NCBI RefSeq assembly: GCF_014764505.1
Contig: NZ_JACXWX010000023.1
Coordinates: forward strand, 20,108-84,107
DNA length: 64,000 nt
Direction of reading: 5' to 3'
Source: Phormidium tenue FACHB-886
GTDB lineage: Bacteria > Cyanobacteriota > Cyanobacteriia > Elainellales > Elainellaceae
This document shows, in pieces, positions 39,846 through 48,501 of this stretch. The notes under the pieces are model-generated. The model saw only the letters and a list, made by a program, of their open reading frames with translations. It did not search any database and was not told the DNA's origin. Made by a program: the position numbers and the translations under genes. How positions within the stretch are numbered: position 1 is the stretch's first letter; the number at the start of each line of letters is the position of its first letter.

Positions 39846-42734
39846 ATGACGCAGTGGTCTTCTGAACAGGCTCCTAGCAACTCTAAAGCTAGTTCTACTT
39901 CAGAATTTGAAAATACTCAGGTTGTTGAGCAAGCGGCTGCGTTTGTACCTTTTCCCGAACCTCAAGCGCAACCCACGTCATCGTCAATTCTGCTGGAGCA
40001 ACAGATGGATGCTGAGAGTTCGTCCACGTTCTTTCAGAAGCATTTCATGCGCTGGTGGGGAGAGCGGGGACTACGATTTAAGGTAATGACACTGGCAGTT
40101 ACCCTGGCAACGATCCCAGTGATGGCAATTGGTGGAGCAGCTTATCTGTTCGCTAGTCAAACCTTCACTCAGCGAGTCACGGCAGAGAGTGAGGAATATT
40201 CTCTTTCTGTGCAGAACAAGATCAACCTTTTCTTACGCCAGCGCTTGGGAGACATTCGAGTAATGTCTCAGCTTAGTATTTTTACAGATCCACGCCAGCG
40301 TGCAGAATCCAATAGCCGTCAGAACCAGGAAGCGCTGGATCGCTTTGTTGAAGCTTACGAGGTTTATGACAGCATTGCCGTCACTGACCTCAAAGGAAAT
40401 GTGCTTGCACAATCTATTGGAGAACAACTGCCGAACCTGAGCAATCGCAGATATTTTCAGGAGGCTCTCAAGGCAGATAAACCAATTATTAGCCAACCCG
40501 AAGCTGGAACGCTAACTCAAGTTCTTTCTATTTATGTGGTTGCGCCAATTCGAGAGAGCGGAACGGGCAAAACTATCGGGCTGATTCACGCGCGTATTCC
40601 AGGAGATTATTTTAGGATGGCTGTCCTCAATGAGGCAGTGCAGCAAACTAACGCCAAGATTTACCTGATTGATGGCAATGGCAAACTCTTTGTGACTCCG
40701 GAAGGGATCGGTGCGGCTTCTGTGGATGATCAAGGTCGTCCGATCGTCAATGCAGAGGGTGAGGTTCAGGCAATCGATGCGCAATCGCTATTCCCAAATT
40801 ATGAACAGTTCCAGAGCGAAGACGGCCCAGTTGTTAATTTGTCTGCTCAGGAGTTGCTGACCTTAACTCCTATTACTGACCTGAGAGACCTGCCGCCTTT
40901 AGCGTGGAAACTGCTGGTCACTGAGAACAGATCGACTGCCTTTGCGGCCCAAGATCAATTGCTCTTAACGCTGCAGCTAGGCACAAGCATTGCCATTCTG
41001 CTAGCAGGTGCGATTGCTGCTTTAATTGCCAACCGCACGATCATGCCGATTTTGGCAGCCACGCATGCGGTAACTAAGATCGGGCAGGGCAATCTTGATA
41101 CTCGCCTGAATGTGCAAGGAAAAGACGAGATCGCCGTGCTGGGGGTTAACATCAATCACATGGCGGCTTACCTGCAAGAATCGCTGGAGGCACGGGCGTT
41201 TGAGGCTGCTCAGGAACGGATTCTCACAGCTGCGAAAGGATCGGGAGCATTGCGCGCCACCGATCTGCAGGCGATCTTTGATCAAGCCGTTGAATCAATT
41301 CATGATCTGCTAAAGCTAGATCGCGTTGTGATCTATCGTCTCGACAATGATGCTGGAGTGGTTTCAGAAGCGGTAAGTGCGGGGTGGGCGAGTGCCCTTA
41401 CCCAGGAGGTGAAGGATTTCTGTTTTCCAGAGCAGCTCCGCAAAACTTACCGGAAAGGGCAGATTACTACTATTTATGATGTATCGGAAACAACGCTGCA
41501 TCCAGAGCATTCGCAGCTGCTGGAACGCCTCAATGTTCGTTCTAGTTTAATCGTCCCGATAGTGGGAGGCGATCGGCTGTTTGGTCTGTTGATTGCTCAT
41601 TCCTGCTTTGTGACGCGGCAATGGCAGGAGCTTGAAATTGATTTCTTCAAGCGCTTGAGTACAGAATTGGGGCTTTCAATTTACCGAGTGACACTGCTAG
41701 AAGAAACAGAGAAGCTGGCAGAAGAGCAACGGCAGCTAAAAGAGAAATTGCAAAGCCGAGCGTTGGAGCTATTAAAAGAAGTAGAACCGATCGGGAATGG
41801 CGATTTAACCATTCGAGCGCAGGTAACAGGAGATGAGATTGGAACGATCGCAGATTCCTACAATGCTACCGTCGATAACCTGCGGAAGTTAGTTCTGCAG
41901 GTAAAGGATGCCGTTCATCAGGTTGTTGATACGACTCGTATCAATCAAGCTTCGGTTCAAACGCTATCTGTTGGGGCAACTGAACAGGTAGAAGAAATCA
42001 AGACTGCGCTAGAGCGGGTCGAGGAAGTGGTTGCTGCCGTGCGAAATGTGGCAACGAACGCCAAGAAGGCAGAAATGGTGACAAAACAAGCTGTGCAGAC
42101 TGTAGAAGCAGGGGATGCTGCGATCGATCGAATTGTAGAAAGCAACCAGATGATTCGGACAACGGTCACAGAAACCGCAAAGAAGGTCGAGAATTTGACA
42201 GAAGCTTCTCAGCGGATTTCTTCTGTGGTCGATCTGATTCGTGGCTTTGCTGCCCAGACTCGGATGCTAGCATTCAACGTTTCGATTGAAGCAAGCCGTA
42301 CGGCTGGAGAAGGACAAGTCATCGATGCGATCGCCCGAGAGGTTCATGCACTAGTAGAACAATCAGAAGGGGCAACCAAAGAAATTCGGGAGCTAGTTGC
42401 CAGTATCCAGGCGGAAACTGAAGAAGTTGCAACGGCAATGAAGTCAAGCACGAAGCAAGTGGCACTCGGTACGGCGCTTGTCGATGAAACTCGCCAGAGT
42501 TTGAATGAAGTGACCGACGCCAGCTTCCAGGTTAATCGGCTGGTTCAATCTATTACTGAAGCCACAATGGTACAGCAGCATGCTTCTGAAACCATTGCCC
42601 GAACGATGACTGATGTTGCTGCGATCGCCCAGAAGACGCTAACAGAAACTAATCAAGTTTCCTCCTCTTTTGAGCAGCTCCGCACTACGGCTCAACTCCT
42701 GCAGGAAGGCGTTGACCAGTTCAAAGTTAACTAA
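39846..42734 (+). CDS. membrane chemoreceptor (dCache, HAMP, GAF, MCP signal)
   Basis: Methyl-accepting chemotaxis protein of 962 residues. A disordered N-terminus (about 75 residues) precedes membrane helix 1 (about 78-103). A double-Cache-like periplasmic sensor follows (about 110-365; DSIAVTDLKGNVLAQS, YVVAPIRESGTGKTIGLIHARI), then membrane helix 2 (about 378-400), HAMP, a GAF domain (about 480-625), a second HAMP-like segment and the MCP signalling domain. The GAF has Cys526 in DFCF, as in DXCF cyanobacteriochromes, but Glu554 replaces the usual bilin-attachment Cys while His555 remains. A binding-protein gene follows 79 bp downstream. Confidence 0.92.
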   Translation: MTQWSSEQAPSNSKASSTSEFENTQVVEQAAAFVPFPEPQAQPTSSSILLEQQMDAESSSTFFQKHFMRWWGERGLRFKVMTLAVTLATIPVMAIGGAAYLFASQTFTQRVTAESEEYSLSVQNKINLFLRQRLGDIRVMSQLSIFTDPRQRAESNSRQNQEALDRFVEAYEVYDSIAVTDLKGNVLAQSIGEQLPNLSNRRYFQEALKADKPIISQPEAGTLTQVLSIYVVAPIRESGTGKTIGLIHARIPGDYFRMAVLNEAVQQTNAKIYLIDGNGKLFVTPEGIGAASVDDQGRPIVNAEGEVQAIDAQSLFPNYEQFQSEDGPVVNLSAQELLTLTPITDLRDLPPLAWKLLVTENRSTAFAAQDQLLLTLQLGTSIAILLAGAIAALIANRTIMPILAATHAVTKIGQGNLDTRLNVQGKDEIAVLGVNINHMAAYLQESLEARAFEAAQERILTAAKGSGALRATDLQAIFDQAVESIHDLLKLDRVVIYRLDNDAGVVSEAVSAGWASALTQEVKDFCFPEQLRKTYRKGQITTIYDVSETTLHPEHSQLLERLNVRSSLIVPIVGGDRLFGLLIAHSCFVTRQWQELEIDFFKRLSTELGLSIYRVTLLEETEKLAEEQRQLKEKLQSRALELLKEVEPIGNGDLTIRAQVTGDEIGTIADSYNATVDNLRKLVLQVKDAVHQVVDTTRINQASVQTLSVGATEQVEEIKTALERVEEVVAAVRNVATNAKKAEMVTKQAVQTVEAGDAAIDRIVESNQMIRTTVTETAKKVENLTEASQRISSVVDLIRGFAAQTRMLAFNVSIEASRTAGEGQVIDAIAREVHALVEQSEGATKEIRELVASIQAETEEVATAMKSSTKQVALGTALVDETRQSLNEVTDASFQVNRLVQSITEATMVQQHASETIARTMTDVAAIAQKTLTETNQVSSSFEQLRTTAQLLQEGVDQFKVN

Positions 42735-42813
42735 AACAGATTCTGGGACAGATTCTGAGGCAGATCTGCGCTTTAGCGTTTCAATTTTGCATTTTCTTTA
42801 GGACGATCTCACG

Positions 42814-43872
42814 ATGGCAAAGTACGATAGCATTTTTCACCCGATCGGATACACTCGTCGGGGTGTTTTGCGAGCTTGCTGTTTCGCATCCCTCGCCTTC
42901 TTCGCGGCGAATTGCGCTCAACAGCGATCGACTTCTACAGACAGCGACACTTCAGGAAGCGGCAAAACTGTTCTAAGAGTTGGGCATTTGCCCGCTGGCT
43001 GTGTGTCTCACCTACTTCTGGCGAACAAACGAGGCATGTTCAAAGAAGCGGGATTGAATGTCCAGGTGACTCAGTTCAACGGCCCAAACGAGAACTTGCA
43101 GGCGCTAGTGGGTGGAACACAGGACGTAATTCATAACCCCTGGACAAACTCCGTTGCCGCTTATGCCCAAGGCGCAAACAGCCTCCGCATTATTTGCGGT
43201 TCTGGGAAGGGAGGGATTGAACTGGTTAGCCGCAACGGCTCAGTCAAGACGATCTCTGACTTAAAAGGCGCTTCCAATAGCGGCTTGAGGATCGGCACGC
43301 TGAAGCTAGACACGCTGGAGCTGGTCGTCTATGGGCATTTGAAAAAGATGGGAGTTGACTATTTCGATTACAAAATGGCCTACTTCCCAAGCATGACAGG
43401 CATGGGTGAAGCCTTGATGCAGGGAAATGTGGATGTTTGTTCGCTGGCGCAGCCTTATGCTGAAACGGTCGTTAACAAAACGAATGGAACTTATCTGGGC
43501 GATTCCAATGGAGCTTGGGGCCCTGAAGCTTCGGATTGTGTCATCAACACCCGAAATGACGTGATCGAGAAGGAACCCACCATGCTGGCAGATTATCTAG
43601 CTGTTCTTCGTAAATCTGCTGAAGACCTCAACAATGACTACGATGCAGCACTTGCCGATCTTGCCCCCGTATACAACTCCACACCGCAGATTCTCAAAAC
43701 AGCGCTAAGACGGCAGGCTCCGCAGACGGTGATGGACGAAGCAGGGCTGGAGAGCCTCCGCAATGGGGTTGGGTTTCTAGTTGACCTTAAATATTTGAAG
43801 CCCACGCAGGCAAATCTACTGGATGAGGTCTTCGATGGCTCTGTTCAAGAAGAATCCTTGAAATCTGCCTGA
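42814..43872 (+). CDS. Tat-signal substrate-binding protein, paralogue of the 35237 gene
   Basis: A 352-residue periplasmic binding protein. It has a twin-arginine motif (YTRRGVLRA) and Cys in AANC. It is clearly homologous along its whole length to the protein at 35237-36322, with long identical blocks such as VGHLPAGCVSHLLLANKRG and DSNGAWGPEASDCVI. It has no ABC permease or ATPase beside it; instead it lies just downstream of the chemoreceptor gene on the same strand. It may feed the same ABC transporter or act as a ligand-loaded sensor for the receptor. A clean terminator follows. Confidence 0.92.
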   Translation: MAKYDSIFHPIGYTRRGVLRACCFASLAFFAANCAQQRSTSTDSDTSGSGKTVLRVGHLPAGCVSHLLLANKRGMFKEAGLNVQVTQFNGPNENLQALVGGTQDVIHNPWTNSVAAYAQGANSLRIICGSGKGGIELVSRNGSVKTISDLKGASNSGLRIGTLKLDTLELVVYGHLKKMGVDYFDYKMAYFPSMTGMGEALMQGNVDVCSLAQPYAETVVNKTNGTYLGDSNGAWGPEASDCVINTRNDVIEKEPTMLADYLAVLRKSAEDLNNDYDAALADLAPVYNSTPQILKTALRRQAPQTVMDEAGLESLRNGVGFLVDLKYLKPTQANLLDEVFDGSVQEESLKSA

Positions 43873-43903
43873 TAGCGCTGCATCCAACCCGAAATTCTCC
43901 TGC

Positions 43904-43928
43904 AAAAACCCCGCATTGCGGGGTTTTT
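43904..43928. terminator. bidirectional intrinsic terminator
   Basis: An 11-bp stem AAAAACCCCGC / GCGGGGTTTTT with a 3-nt loop. It is symmetric, so it serves the binding-protein gene (plus) and the convergent DUF6644-like gene (minus, stop at 43971). Confidence 0.9.
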
Positions 43929-43970
43929 CCGTAAAGCTTGTCTTCACTCGTAGCGATATGCCTGCTGGAT

Positions 43971-44459
43971 TCAAACATAAGCAATCCAGCGACCGCAAAC
44001 AATCACAGCAGCCCACAGAACCAGAGATACAGCAGCGATCGTCTGAGCTGCTAACGGCACTTTGCTCCCCCGATTCCACTGCAAAACCGACCGAAACGGC
44101 ACAAGATGAAAGACCACTGCATTAATTGCTGCAGCCAGGATCAGCAGCAGCTTGAGCTGAAACGCTGAATTTACGCCGATTTCAGTAGCGGTCATTGCAA
44201 ACATCAAAAAGCCAGAGATCGCCACGACTACAAAACTCAGATAAGCCCAAGGGAGAAGATGCTGTGCTAAATCGGTAACCCAGATCTGGCGGGAGCAGCC
44301 CAGCAGCCGCAAATCGAACATCGCCACCGCTCCAAAGAAGACTGCCAGTCCCAAAATGTGCAGCGTCTCAATCAGCGGATAGAACCAGACCCACTGCCGC
44401 ATCCCTGCGGAGAGGGTGCTATTTTCTAGCCAAGCCAACCATTCTGCAGTTGCTTCCAT
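43971..44459 (-). CDS. DUF6644-like small membrane protein
   Basis: A 162-residue protein with four hydrophobic segments (about 28-48, 68-90, 100-120, 135-158). Motifs such as WFYPLIETLHILGLAVFFGAVAMFDLRLLG match the DUF6644 family of small bacterial membrane proteins; His34 lies inside the first helix. The function is unknown. It follows the DUF6152-like gene by 19 bp on the minus strand, so the two form an operon, and both lie downstream of the RppAB-like pair. Confidence 0.8.
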   Translation of the reverse strand: MEATAEWLAWLENSTLSAGMRQWVWFYPLIETLHILGLAVFFGAVAMFDLRLLGCSRQIWVTDLAQHLLPWAYLSFVVVAISGFLMFAMTATEIGVNSAFQLKLLLILAAAINAVVFHLVPFRSVLQWNRGSKVPLAAQTIAAVSLVLWAAVIVCGRWIAYV

Positions 44460-44478
44460 CCGTCCTCCCAGAAAGCTA

Positions 44479-44853
44479 TCAGCGCAACTCCACCGTTTGC
44501 TCGCCCACGGTGATCCGCTCTGCCCGCATTTCGTTAGGCTCAGCTCGATGGGGATATCCTACCAGGCTTACTGTTTGCCCTACCTCTAGGGCGGTTTGGG
44601 GTAGCCCTCGGCTTTGCAGCCGCGTTGGGGGTGCGAGTACAGCCAACCAGAGCCGATCGGCCGTTTGTAGCTGAACGACGACATGAGGGCTGCTGTAGCC
44701 GATCGTTTGGATTTCTCCGGTCAGGTTCAGCACGCGCTCGCTGTTGTATTCGCTCCAGCCGTGATGAGCGATCGCTGGAGGAGTGCCAGCCGCCGTAAAT
44801 AAGACGAGTGCCGCGATCGCTGCAACGGTGTACAAAAATTTGTTCTTCAGCAT
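44479..44853 (-). CDS. DUF6152-like secreted protein
   Basis: A 124-residue exported protein. A Sec signal peptide (MLKNKFLYTVAAIAALVLF, then TPPAIAHHGW) is followed by a small beta-rich domain (NLTGEIQTIGYSSPHVVVQL). The mature N-terminus starts near the His pair in AHHGWSEY, typical of DUF6152 and suggestive of metal binding. The frame continues upstream to 44922, but the ATG at 44853 gives a clean signal peptide and was chosen. It is probably co-transcribed with the DUF6644-like gene. Confidence 0.8.
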   Translation of the reverse strand: MLKNKFLYTVAAIAALVLFTAAGTPPAIAHHGWSEYNSERVLNLTGEIQTIGYSSPHVVVQLQTADRLWLAVLAPPTRLQSRGLPQTALEVGQTVSLVGYPHRAEPNEMRAERITVGEQTVELR

Positions 44854-45014
44854 GGGTCTGTTCTCATCCCTCTTTGAACCATTTCTCTCTGAACTTTCTC
44901 TCAACCTTAGTGTGCTAGACAAAAGTGACAGGGAAATGTCAGGGTCTACAGGAATTTTAATCGCGTCAGGGACAGGTTTGCTGTGTGCTGTGCGCAGCGC
45001 TGTAATAGGCTTCC

Positions 45015-46313
45015 CTAGTCTTCTGCAGACAGTCTGTGCGGCTTGTAAGGCAGCTGGATTTGAAATGTCGATCCTTGCCCAACTTGACTGCGAACGCTGA
45101 TTTGCCCGCCATGCGCCTCAACAATCTGCTGAGCGATTGCCAGCCCCAGCCCAAAGCCACCCGTTTGCCGCGATCGCGCTGTATCCACCCGATAAAACCG
45201 CTCAAAAATATGCGGCAAACTACTTTCTGGAATTCCAATTCCCGTATCTTCCACAGCAACAGTGACCTGCCGCCCAGCCAGCAGCCGCAGCCGCACCTCG
45301 CCCCCTGCCGGCGTATAGCGAACGGCATTGCTGAGCAAATTGCGGATCGCCTGCTGCAGAAGCTCTGGGTCAGCATTGAGCAAGACAGGCTGCTCGGGCA
45401 AGTGGCTGCTGAATTGTAAGTGCTGCTCTGCGGTGATTGCGGCAAACTCGGCTGCCAGCGGCCGTAGCAACTGCACCAAATCCACAGACTTCAGCGCCTC
45501 AGGTGCTAGCCGTCCCTCGTGGCGTGCCAGTAGCAGCAAATTGCCGAGCAAGGCGCTCATAAGTTTGGTCGTTTCGACAATGTTCTCTAGGCGCTGTTGC
45601 CGCTGTTCTACATCATTAGGGGGTGCTAGCAGCCCCACCTGAGCATTGCTCAGCGTTACCGCTAGCGGTGCCCGTAGTTCATGAGACGCATCTGCAGTAA
45701 AACGCTGGAGCTGTTCGTAGGAGCGGCGAATTGGCTGCATTGCCAGTGCGCCCAAGCCCCAGCCCGTTAGCCCAATCAAACCGAGCGTTATAGGAACGCC
45801 CAGAGATAGGAAAAGCCGCGTCCGCTCTAGGTCAGCCTGCAGCGGGGTCAGGACGATCGCCGCCTGTAGATACCCCAGTCGCCGGTTTTCCCGATTAAGG
45901 GCGATCGTGATTTGCCGAACCAACTGTTTTCGGGTGGTTTGACCTGAGTTACCTGAGTCGATCGCTGCCTCAAATGTGCGAAATCCCACCTTTTCTGCCA
46001 ACTGTTTTGGCGCAGGCGACCCTAAAAACTGCACAAGCTGTCGTTTCGCATCATACCAGCGCACAAACACAATCCCATTGCTGCTGTTAGCCGCTGTAGA
46101 GCCGATCGCTTCTAGCTGCAGCTCTTGCCCCGGCTCCATTGAATATTGAGCTTCAGCAGCCAGCGATTTCGCTCTTGTATAGAGCTGCTGATCAAAATCC
46201 TGCAGCTGGTCCTGCACTTCCTGGTAGTAGACCACTGCAGCAAAGATCGTCAAAATACTCCCCATTGAGAGGGTAAACCAGTAGGCAAGACGACGACGGC
46301 TGCGGTTGAACAT
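45015..46313 (-). CDS. rppB: sensor histidine kinase (RppB/NrsS-like)
   Basis: Membrane kinase of 432 residues. TM1 at about 13-33 ([22 protein letters not shown]), a periplasmic sensor of about 130 residues, TM2 (about 170-195), HisKA with His in [10 protein letters not shown] and ATPase ([30 protein letters not shown]). The order and the partner regulator upstream fit the RppA/RppB (NrsR/NrsS) pair of Synechocystis, which responds to redox state or nickel. The frame reaches a TTG at 46322, but the ATG at 46313 was preferred. It follows the regulator gene by 63 bp. Confidence 0.88.
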   Translation of the reverse strand: MFNRSRRRLAYWFTLSMGSILTIFAAVVYYQEVQDQLQDFDQQLYTRAKSLAAEAQYSMEPGQELQLEAIGSTAANSSNGIVFVRWYDAKRQLVQFLGSPAPKQLAEKVGFRTFEAAIDSGNSGQTTRKQLVRQITIALNRENRRLGYLQAAIVLTPLQADLERTRLFLSLGVPITLGLIGLTGWGLGALAMQPIRRSYEQLQRFTADASHELRAPLAVTLSNAQVGLLAPPNDVEQRQQRLENIVETTKLMSALLGNLLLLARHEGRLAPEALKSVDLVQLLRPLAAEFAAITAEQHLQFSSHLPEQPVLLNADPELLQQAIRNLLSNAVRYTPAGGEVRLRLLAGRQVTVAVEDTGIGIPESSLPHIFERFYRVDTARSRQTGGFGLGLAIAQQIVEAHGGQISVRSQVGQGSTFQIQLPYKPHRLSAED

Positions 46314-46376
46314 GGGAGACAAGAATACAGGTAAACAAGCGCTGAAACGCTACTGCTGGGCACCCCAACTAGGGGT

Positions 46377-47051
46377 TTAAGATGGGGGACTCAAACGATA
46401 CCCCATTCCATAAACGGTTTCCAACCAATTCTTAGCTCCCACGGATTCTAAGCGTTGGCGTAATCGGCGGACTAGCGTGGTGACTGCATTACTTTCCGGC
46501 TCCGTTCCCCATTCCCAGAGCGCTTGTTCGATTTGATCGCGGGACAAAACCTGCCGGGGATGCCGCATCAAGTATTCCATCAAATGAAACTCGCGTACCG
46601 AGAGCTGAGTAGTGAGCTGCTGGCGCTCTAGGGTGAGGCTAGTCAACTGGAGACGCAGATCTGCCAGGCTCAGTGTATCCCCCTGCCAGAGGGGGGATCG
46701 CCGCCGCAGCGCCCTTACCCTCGCCAAAAGTTCTGGTACATCCACAGGCTTGACTAAATAATCGTCTGCACCTGCGTCTAGCCCCACAATTTTATCGGAA
46801 GTGGTATCTTTGGCAGTTAGCATCAAGACGGGTGCAACTTTGCCCATTCGCCGGTAGCCTTGGCAGAGGGCAACCCCACTGATAGAAGGCAACATCCAGT
46901 CTAAAATCAGCAGATCGTACTCTTTCTTAGACATAAGCCACTGTGCCGCCTCTCCATCGGCAACCGCATCCACAATATGACCGGCCTGAGAGAGAGCAGC
47001 GTGTAAAGGTTCCGACTGCATGAGATCGTCTTCTACCAGTAAAATGACCAT
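46377..47051 (-). CDS. rppA: OmpR-family response regulator (RppA-like)
   Basis: A 224-residue two-domain regulator. The receiver has VEDD, phospho-acceptor Asp in LILDWMLP, Thr in LTAKD and Lys in VKPVD. The C-terminal winged helix (about 130-222) has the OmpR pattern (LSVREFHLMEYLMRHPRQVLSRDQI, TLVRRLRQRLE). It is divergent from the small membrane protein at 47108; the 56-bp gap between them is the obvious place for an autoregulated promoter. Confidence 0.92.
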   Translation of the reverse strand: MVILLVEDDLMQSEPLHAALSQAGHIVDAVADGEAAQWLMSKKEYDLLILDWMLPSISGVALCQGYRRMGKVAPVLMLTAKDTTSDKIVGLDAGADDYLVKPVDVPELLARVRALRRRSPLWQGDTLSLADLRLQLTSLTLERQQLTTQLSVREFHLMEYLMRHPRQVLSRDQIEQALWEWGTEPESNAVTTLVRRLRQRLESVGAKNWLETVYGMGYRLSPPS

Positions 47052-47107
47052 ACTAAGAAGCTAGCCTGTTCACGATCCTTACCAGCATAGTAGCGATCAC
47101 CTGTCTC

Positions 47108-47500
47108 ATGCGTCTATTTCAATGGCTACAAGCGCTCCGCTCATTGGGGTTAGAGTTTTGGCTCTCCCTGCCCCTGCTCGGATTTGCCTTCTGGCTGGGC
47201 GGCAGCTGGCTCACTGCCCGGTTGATTAACCACTCCACTTTTGATGCAGCTAGGCTGCAAGTTGAAGTCGGAGCGCAGCCCGCCCAGCCCCTTGATCAAC
47301 CCCTCTCCATTCGCGTAGAGATCGATCGACAGCAAGGCACCTCCACCGTTAAGGTTGTGACGCTGGCGCGATCGCTGCAAGCGCAAAAGTTTCAGGTGCC
47401 ATCCACAGCGCTCAATCAAATTGAAACTTCTATTGGTCGAGCGTTGAAGCTATCTCCTGAGCAAGTCAAGCAGCTGGTGCGCTACGAGATCAAAGACTGA
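47108..47500 (+). CDS. small membrane-anchored protein of unknown function
   Basis: A 130-residue protein. One long N-terminal hydrophobic segment (about 14-40; LEFWLSLPLLGFAFWLGGSWLTARLI) is followed by a soluble, probably periplasmic, domain without recognised motifs. It is divergent from the RppA-like regulator with only 56 bp between start codons, so it may be a target of that pair. Confidence 0.72.
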   Translation: MRLFQWLQALRSLGLEFWLSLPLLGFAFWLGGSWLTARLINHSTFDAARLQVEVGAQPAQPLDQPLSIRVEIDRQQGTSTVKVVTLARSLQAQKFQVPSTALNQIETSIGRALKLSPEQVKQLVRYEIKD

Positions 47501-47540
47501 CTGTTTATCCTCAGGTCAATTCAGGAAATGGGACGATCGC

Positions 47541-47968
47541 CTACAGCAGTTTGCCCTTAGGTGAATTCATCCGGTAGCGCGATCCGCTGCCAGATGCCCG
47601 CTTGCTGAAGATTTGATCACCCGTTGAGCGAGCGCTGAAGCCACCCATGCGATCATCGCTGTTGCCCAATGGCCCATCTGCATCAAATAGATCGATTCGG
47701 AGAGAATCTTTAAAGTTTCTCCATCTTCTATTGACTGTACGAGAGTCACCTGAATCCATTGACATGAGCCCTGGAGCAACCGCTCTAGGGCTTTCAATAA
47801 AACCACTGTCAGGACTTTGAATAAAGGTGTTGTCTTTGCTGCTGAAGAAACCGTCGGCACCTGCTTTAAGGCATTGAATAGAGTGAATTTCACGGTAAGT
47901 CCAACTTCAACAACAGCAGCTTGTTCAAAGGACAGATCAGTAAATAGCTCTTGATTTATTTTGGATAT
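47541..47968 (-). pseudogene. broken crystallin-like exported protein with double-glycine-type leader
   Basis: Reading the minus strand from 47968, a frame begins with ATA (not ATG) after AGGAAAGAACC and encodes a leader: SKINQELFTDLSFEQAAVVEVGL. Just past the leader the protein-like sequence continues only in another frame: REIHSIQCLKAGADGFF, then RIDLFDADGPLGNSDDRMGGF, ending at the TAG at 47541. The second part resembles small cyanobacterial secreted beta/gamma-crystallin-like proteins. A missing nucleotide near 47890-47900 plus loss of ATG makes this a pseudogene; programmed frameshifting is less likely. Confidence 0.6.
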
Positions 47969-48034
47969 GGTTCTTTCCTATAAATTGACGAAAACAATGG
48001 AATAGCTGCTGCGATCGCGAATCGATCGCAACAG

Positions 48035-48175
48035 CTATTGATCTAGAACGGTGCTCTGAAGAACACGCAGCCCCTCTTCTACGATCGCCGCTTGCTCAGG
48101 TGAGATTTCTGTAAACAGTTGTTCATCAGTTGCCGCAAGGTTGGTGTTTGTTTGGGTTTGATTGAACTGTGCCAT
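48035..48175 (-). CDS. 46-residue orphan leader-type peptide
   Basis: ATG at 48175 preceded by AAAGGAAAAAGTA; stop TAG. The peptide has a polar N-terminus and the block TDEQLFTEISPEQAAIVEEG followed by only 11 residues (LRVLQSTVLDQ). The block matches the leader of the adjacent pseudogene (ELFTDLSFEQAAVVEVG) and resembles double-glycine leaders of cyanobacterial exported peptides, with EG in place of GG. It may be a small exported peptide, a truncated precursor or a relic. C39 exporters such as that at 2374-5586 act on this leader class. Confidence 0.6.
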   Translation of the reverse strand: MAQFNQTQTNTNLAATDEQLFTEISPEQAAIVEEGLRVLQSTVLDQ

Positions 48176-48392
48176 TACTTTTTCCTTTGGTTGCGCGAAG
48201 TGAGATAAGATGACAAGGAAAAAATTGCAGGTAGATTATCTCAATTAAGTATAAAATTGGATAAAATTTTTCTTTTAAATTTGTATACTTTGCTTGTTCA
48301 TCTGAAATCGATTTATTTTATGAAAATTGATTTCGTCTCCCGAAAAGATCAGAAAAGATCGGAGTGTGGCAATTAAAATCAGATTTGTTTTC

Positions 48393-48431
48393 CCTTTTTG
48401 CATCTGTACGATTTGCACAGATGCAAAAAGG
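48393..48431 (-). terminator. 15-bp hairpin after the FHA-reductase gene
   Basis: Arms 48393-48407 and 48417-48431 are exact reverse complements around a 9-nt loop, with AAAAAG/CTTTTT at the outer ends. It is about 70 bp past the stop codon at 48502 on the minus strand. Confidence 0.65.
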
Positions 48432-48432
48432 C

Positions 48433-48465
48433 GGGTTCTGGTAGCACTGCTCGCCGCCAGAACCC
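48433..48465 (-). terminator. second hairpin after the FHA-reductase gene
   Basis: GGGTTCTGG and its exact complement are separated by 15 nt. It abuts the hairpin at 48393-48431, so the minus-strand transcript meets two hairpins in a row. Confidence 0.5.
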
Positions 48466-48501
48466 ACCCATTAAGACTGAATGCAGAGCTGAATAGCTGA
48501 A

